This document shows, piece by piece, positions 7,056 through 7,393 of a DNA stretch of 7,393 bases. A model generated the notes under the pieces. The model worked only from the letters and a program-made list of their open reading frames with translations, did not search any database and had not been told where the DNA came from. Position 1 is the first letter of the stretch. The number at the start of each line of letters is the position of its first letter. This DNA comes from an uncultured Collinsella sp. Lineage in GTDB: Bacteria > Actinomycetota > Coriobacteriia > Coriobacteriales > Coriobacteriaceae. Made by a program: the position numbers and the translations under genes. The stretch lies in NCBI GenBank assembly GCA_900555225.1, contig USKL01000067.1, forward strand, positions 1 through 7,393. Direction: 5' to 3'.

Positions 7056-7073
7056 CGGTCAATTATTTGACTG
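7056..7073. repeat. Inverted repeat overlapping a -35-like hexamer
   Basis: GTCAA (7058-7062) and TTGAC (7067-7071) are perfect inverted arms around a 4-base centre TTAT; one G-T pair and one C-G pair extend it to 7056-7073. The right arm coincides with TTGACT, so a protein bound here could block or help RNA polymerase. It is short enough that chance cannot be excluded. Confidence 0.5.
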
Positions 7074-7124
7074 ATACGTTCATAATGTGCAACCATAATA
7101 CGGTTTACCTTTGCATTTACTTTC

Positions 7125-7136
7125 AACCTGAAGGTT
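7125..7136. repeat. Inverted repeat AACCTGAAGGTT in the ftsZ leader
   Basis: The arms AACCT (7125-7129) and AGGTT (7132-7136) are perfect with a 2-base centre. A looser AACC-N7-GGTT pair lies 34 bases upstream at 7091-7105, so the AACC/GGTT half-site pair recurs. It may be an operator; no factor is assigned. Confidence 0.45.
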
Positions 7137-7146
7137 AATGTGCGCG

Positions 7147-7165
7147 GGGTCGACCCATGCTATGG
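7147..7165. repeat. Two adjoining palindromes before the ftsZ ribosome site
   Basis: GGGTCGACCC (7147-7156) is a perfect 10-base palindrome. Overlapping its end, CCAT-GCT-ATGG (7155-7165) has 4-base arms. They end 15 bases before the ribosome site, within the likely ftsZ mRNA leader if transcription starts upstream. Confidence 0.45.
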
Positions 7166-7180
7166 CTATAACCTTTGTTC

Positions 7181-7186
7181 GGAGGA
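7181..7186 (+). promoter_or_regulatory. Strong ribosome binding site of ftsZ
   Basis: GGAGGA sits 5 bases before ATG 7192 and is the closest match to the anti-Shine-Dalgarno consensus in the window. This fits the high FtsZ levels bacteria usually need. Confidence 0.8.
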
Positions 7187-7191
7187 CCGAC

Positions 7192-7393
7192 ATGCACGAG
7201 ACAGAGATCAACAACTACCTTGCCGTCATTAAGGTGGTCGGCGTCGGCGGCGGCGGTACCAACGCGGTCAATCGAATGATCGAAGAGGGCATCCGCGGCG
7301 TCGAGTTTGTTGCCATCAACACCGATGCTCAGGCACTCGCGATCTCTGATGCCGATATCAAGGTGCACATCGGCACCGACCTTACCCGCGGCC
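7192..7393 (+). CDS. ftsZ: FtsZ, tubulin-like division ring GTPase (5' part; 3' end outside window)
   Basis: FtsZ polymerises with GTP into the mid-cell ring that recruits the divisome. Only the first 67 residues are visible, out of roughly 350-400 expected. They show the N-terminal Rossmann strand [19 protein letters not shown] (11-29), with the nucleotide-binding GGGGTN at 19-24, then [14 protein letters not shown] (36-49) and the start of [19 protein letters not shown] at 8-17 and NTDAQAL closely resemble actinobacterial FtsZ as I recall it. The tubulin signature GGGTGTG and the C-terminal peptide lie beyond the window. It follows a 198-base AT-rich leader, so it is probably expressed at least partly from its own promoter. 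ftsA is not between ftsQ and ftsZ. Confidence 0.98.
   Translation, partial: MHETEINNYLAVIKVVGVGGGGTNAVNRMIEEGIRGVEFVAINTDAQALAISDADIKVHIGTDLTRG

Larger units (their letters stand above)
6994..7191 (+). promoter_or_regulatory. AT-rich ftsZ leader, probable promoter and control region
   Basis: No gene is visible in these 198 bases between ftsQ and ftsZ. From 7031 to 7140 GC is about 35% by hand count (38 of 110), far below the flanking coding DNA. Promoter-like words are TTGACT (7067-7072) and CATAAT (7081-7086 and 7094-7099); the TTGACT-to-second-CATAAT spacing is 21 bases, longer than the ideal 17. TATAAC at 7167-7172 is a further -10-like word without a matching -35. Several inverted repeats lie here. 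That the region holds a promoter is likely from composition; the exact promoter is not resolved. Confidence 0.55.

Noticed and set aside
6994..7060. A terminator after ftsQ, suggested by T-rich sequence at 7031-7053
   Set aside because: No GC-rich stem precedes the T-rich stretch, so read-through into ftsZ remains possible.
7085..7138. A 17-codon reading frame in the ftsZ leader that could be a leader peptide
   Set aside because: No ribosome site precedes its ATG, and the sequence has no run of one amino acid or attenuator-like hairpin after it.
7111..7139. TTGCAT and GTTAAT with a 17-base spacer as the ftsZ promoter
   Set aside because: Spacing is right but the matches to consensus are only 3 and 4 of 6, not enough for a call.
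1..7393. A novel defence, mobile or biosynthetic system
   Set aside because: All seven genes are recognised dcw genes in a conserved order, with no integrase, transposase, CRISPR repeat, tRNA or unexplained gene between them.

Overview
The window is a stretch of a bacterial division and cell wall (dcw) cluster. All genes are on the + strand, in the order murD (3' part only) - ftsW - murG - murC - murB - ftsQ - ftsZ (5' part only). The DNA is GC-rich in coding regions. Three features together suggest an actinomycete-related bacterium: the GGTAGH loop of MurG, the FtsZ N-terminus reading [17 protein letters not shown], and the direct ftsQ-to-ftsZ junction without ftsA. Having murB between murC and ftsQ fits Coriobacteriia (Collinsella-like) better than Mycobacterium or Streptomyces. 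The taxon is my inference from gene order and motifs, not from a search.

Layout: bases 1-713 encode the C-terminal half of MurD. FtsW follows after 8 bases (722-2242). MurG (2232-3347) overlaps the end of ftsW by 11 bases. A 97-base gap precedes murC (3445-4863), and murB (4869-5780) starts 5 bases after murC. ftsQ (5737-6993) starts inside murB, with a 44-base overlap in another frame. A 198-base AT-rich leader (6994-7191) with several short inverted repeats leads into ftsZ (7192 to the window edge). I found no RNA gene, mobile element, CRISPR array or convincing terminator.

How they work together: MurB and MurC act early in making the cytoplasmic UDP-MurNAc-peptide precursor, and MurD adds D-glutamate. 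MurG adds GlcNAc to lipid I to make lipid II at the inner membrane face. FtsW polymerises lipid II at the septum, FtsQ is part of the FtsQLB divisome scaffold, and FtsZ forms the ring that positions the machine. Tight spacing and overlaps from murD to ftsQ suggest one transcript with translational coupling. The ftsZ leader looks like a separate control point.

I see no new system here. The parts worth a second look are the long, highly basic cytoplasmic tails on FtsW and FtsQ (with a repeated short motif in the FtsW tail), the structured AT-rich ftsZ leader, and a small repeat cluster between murG and murC.
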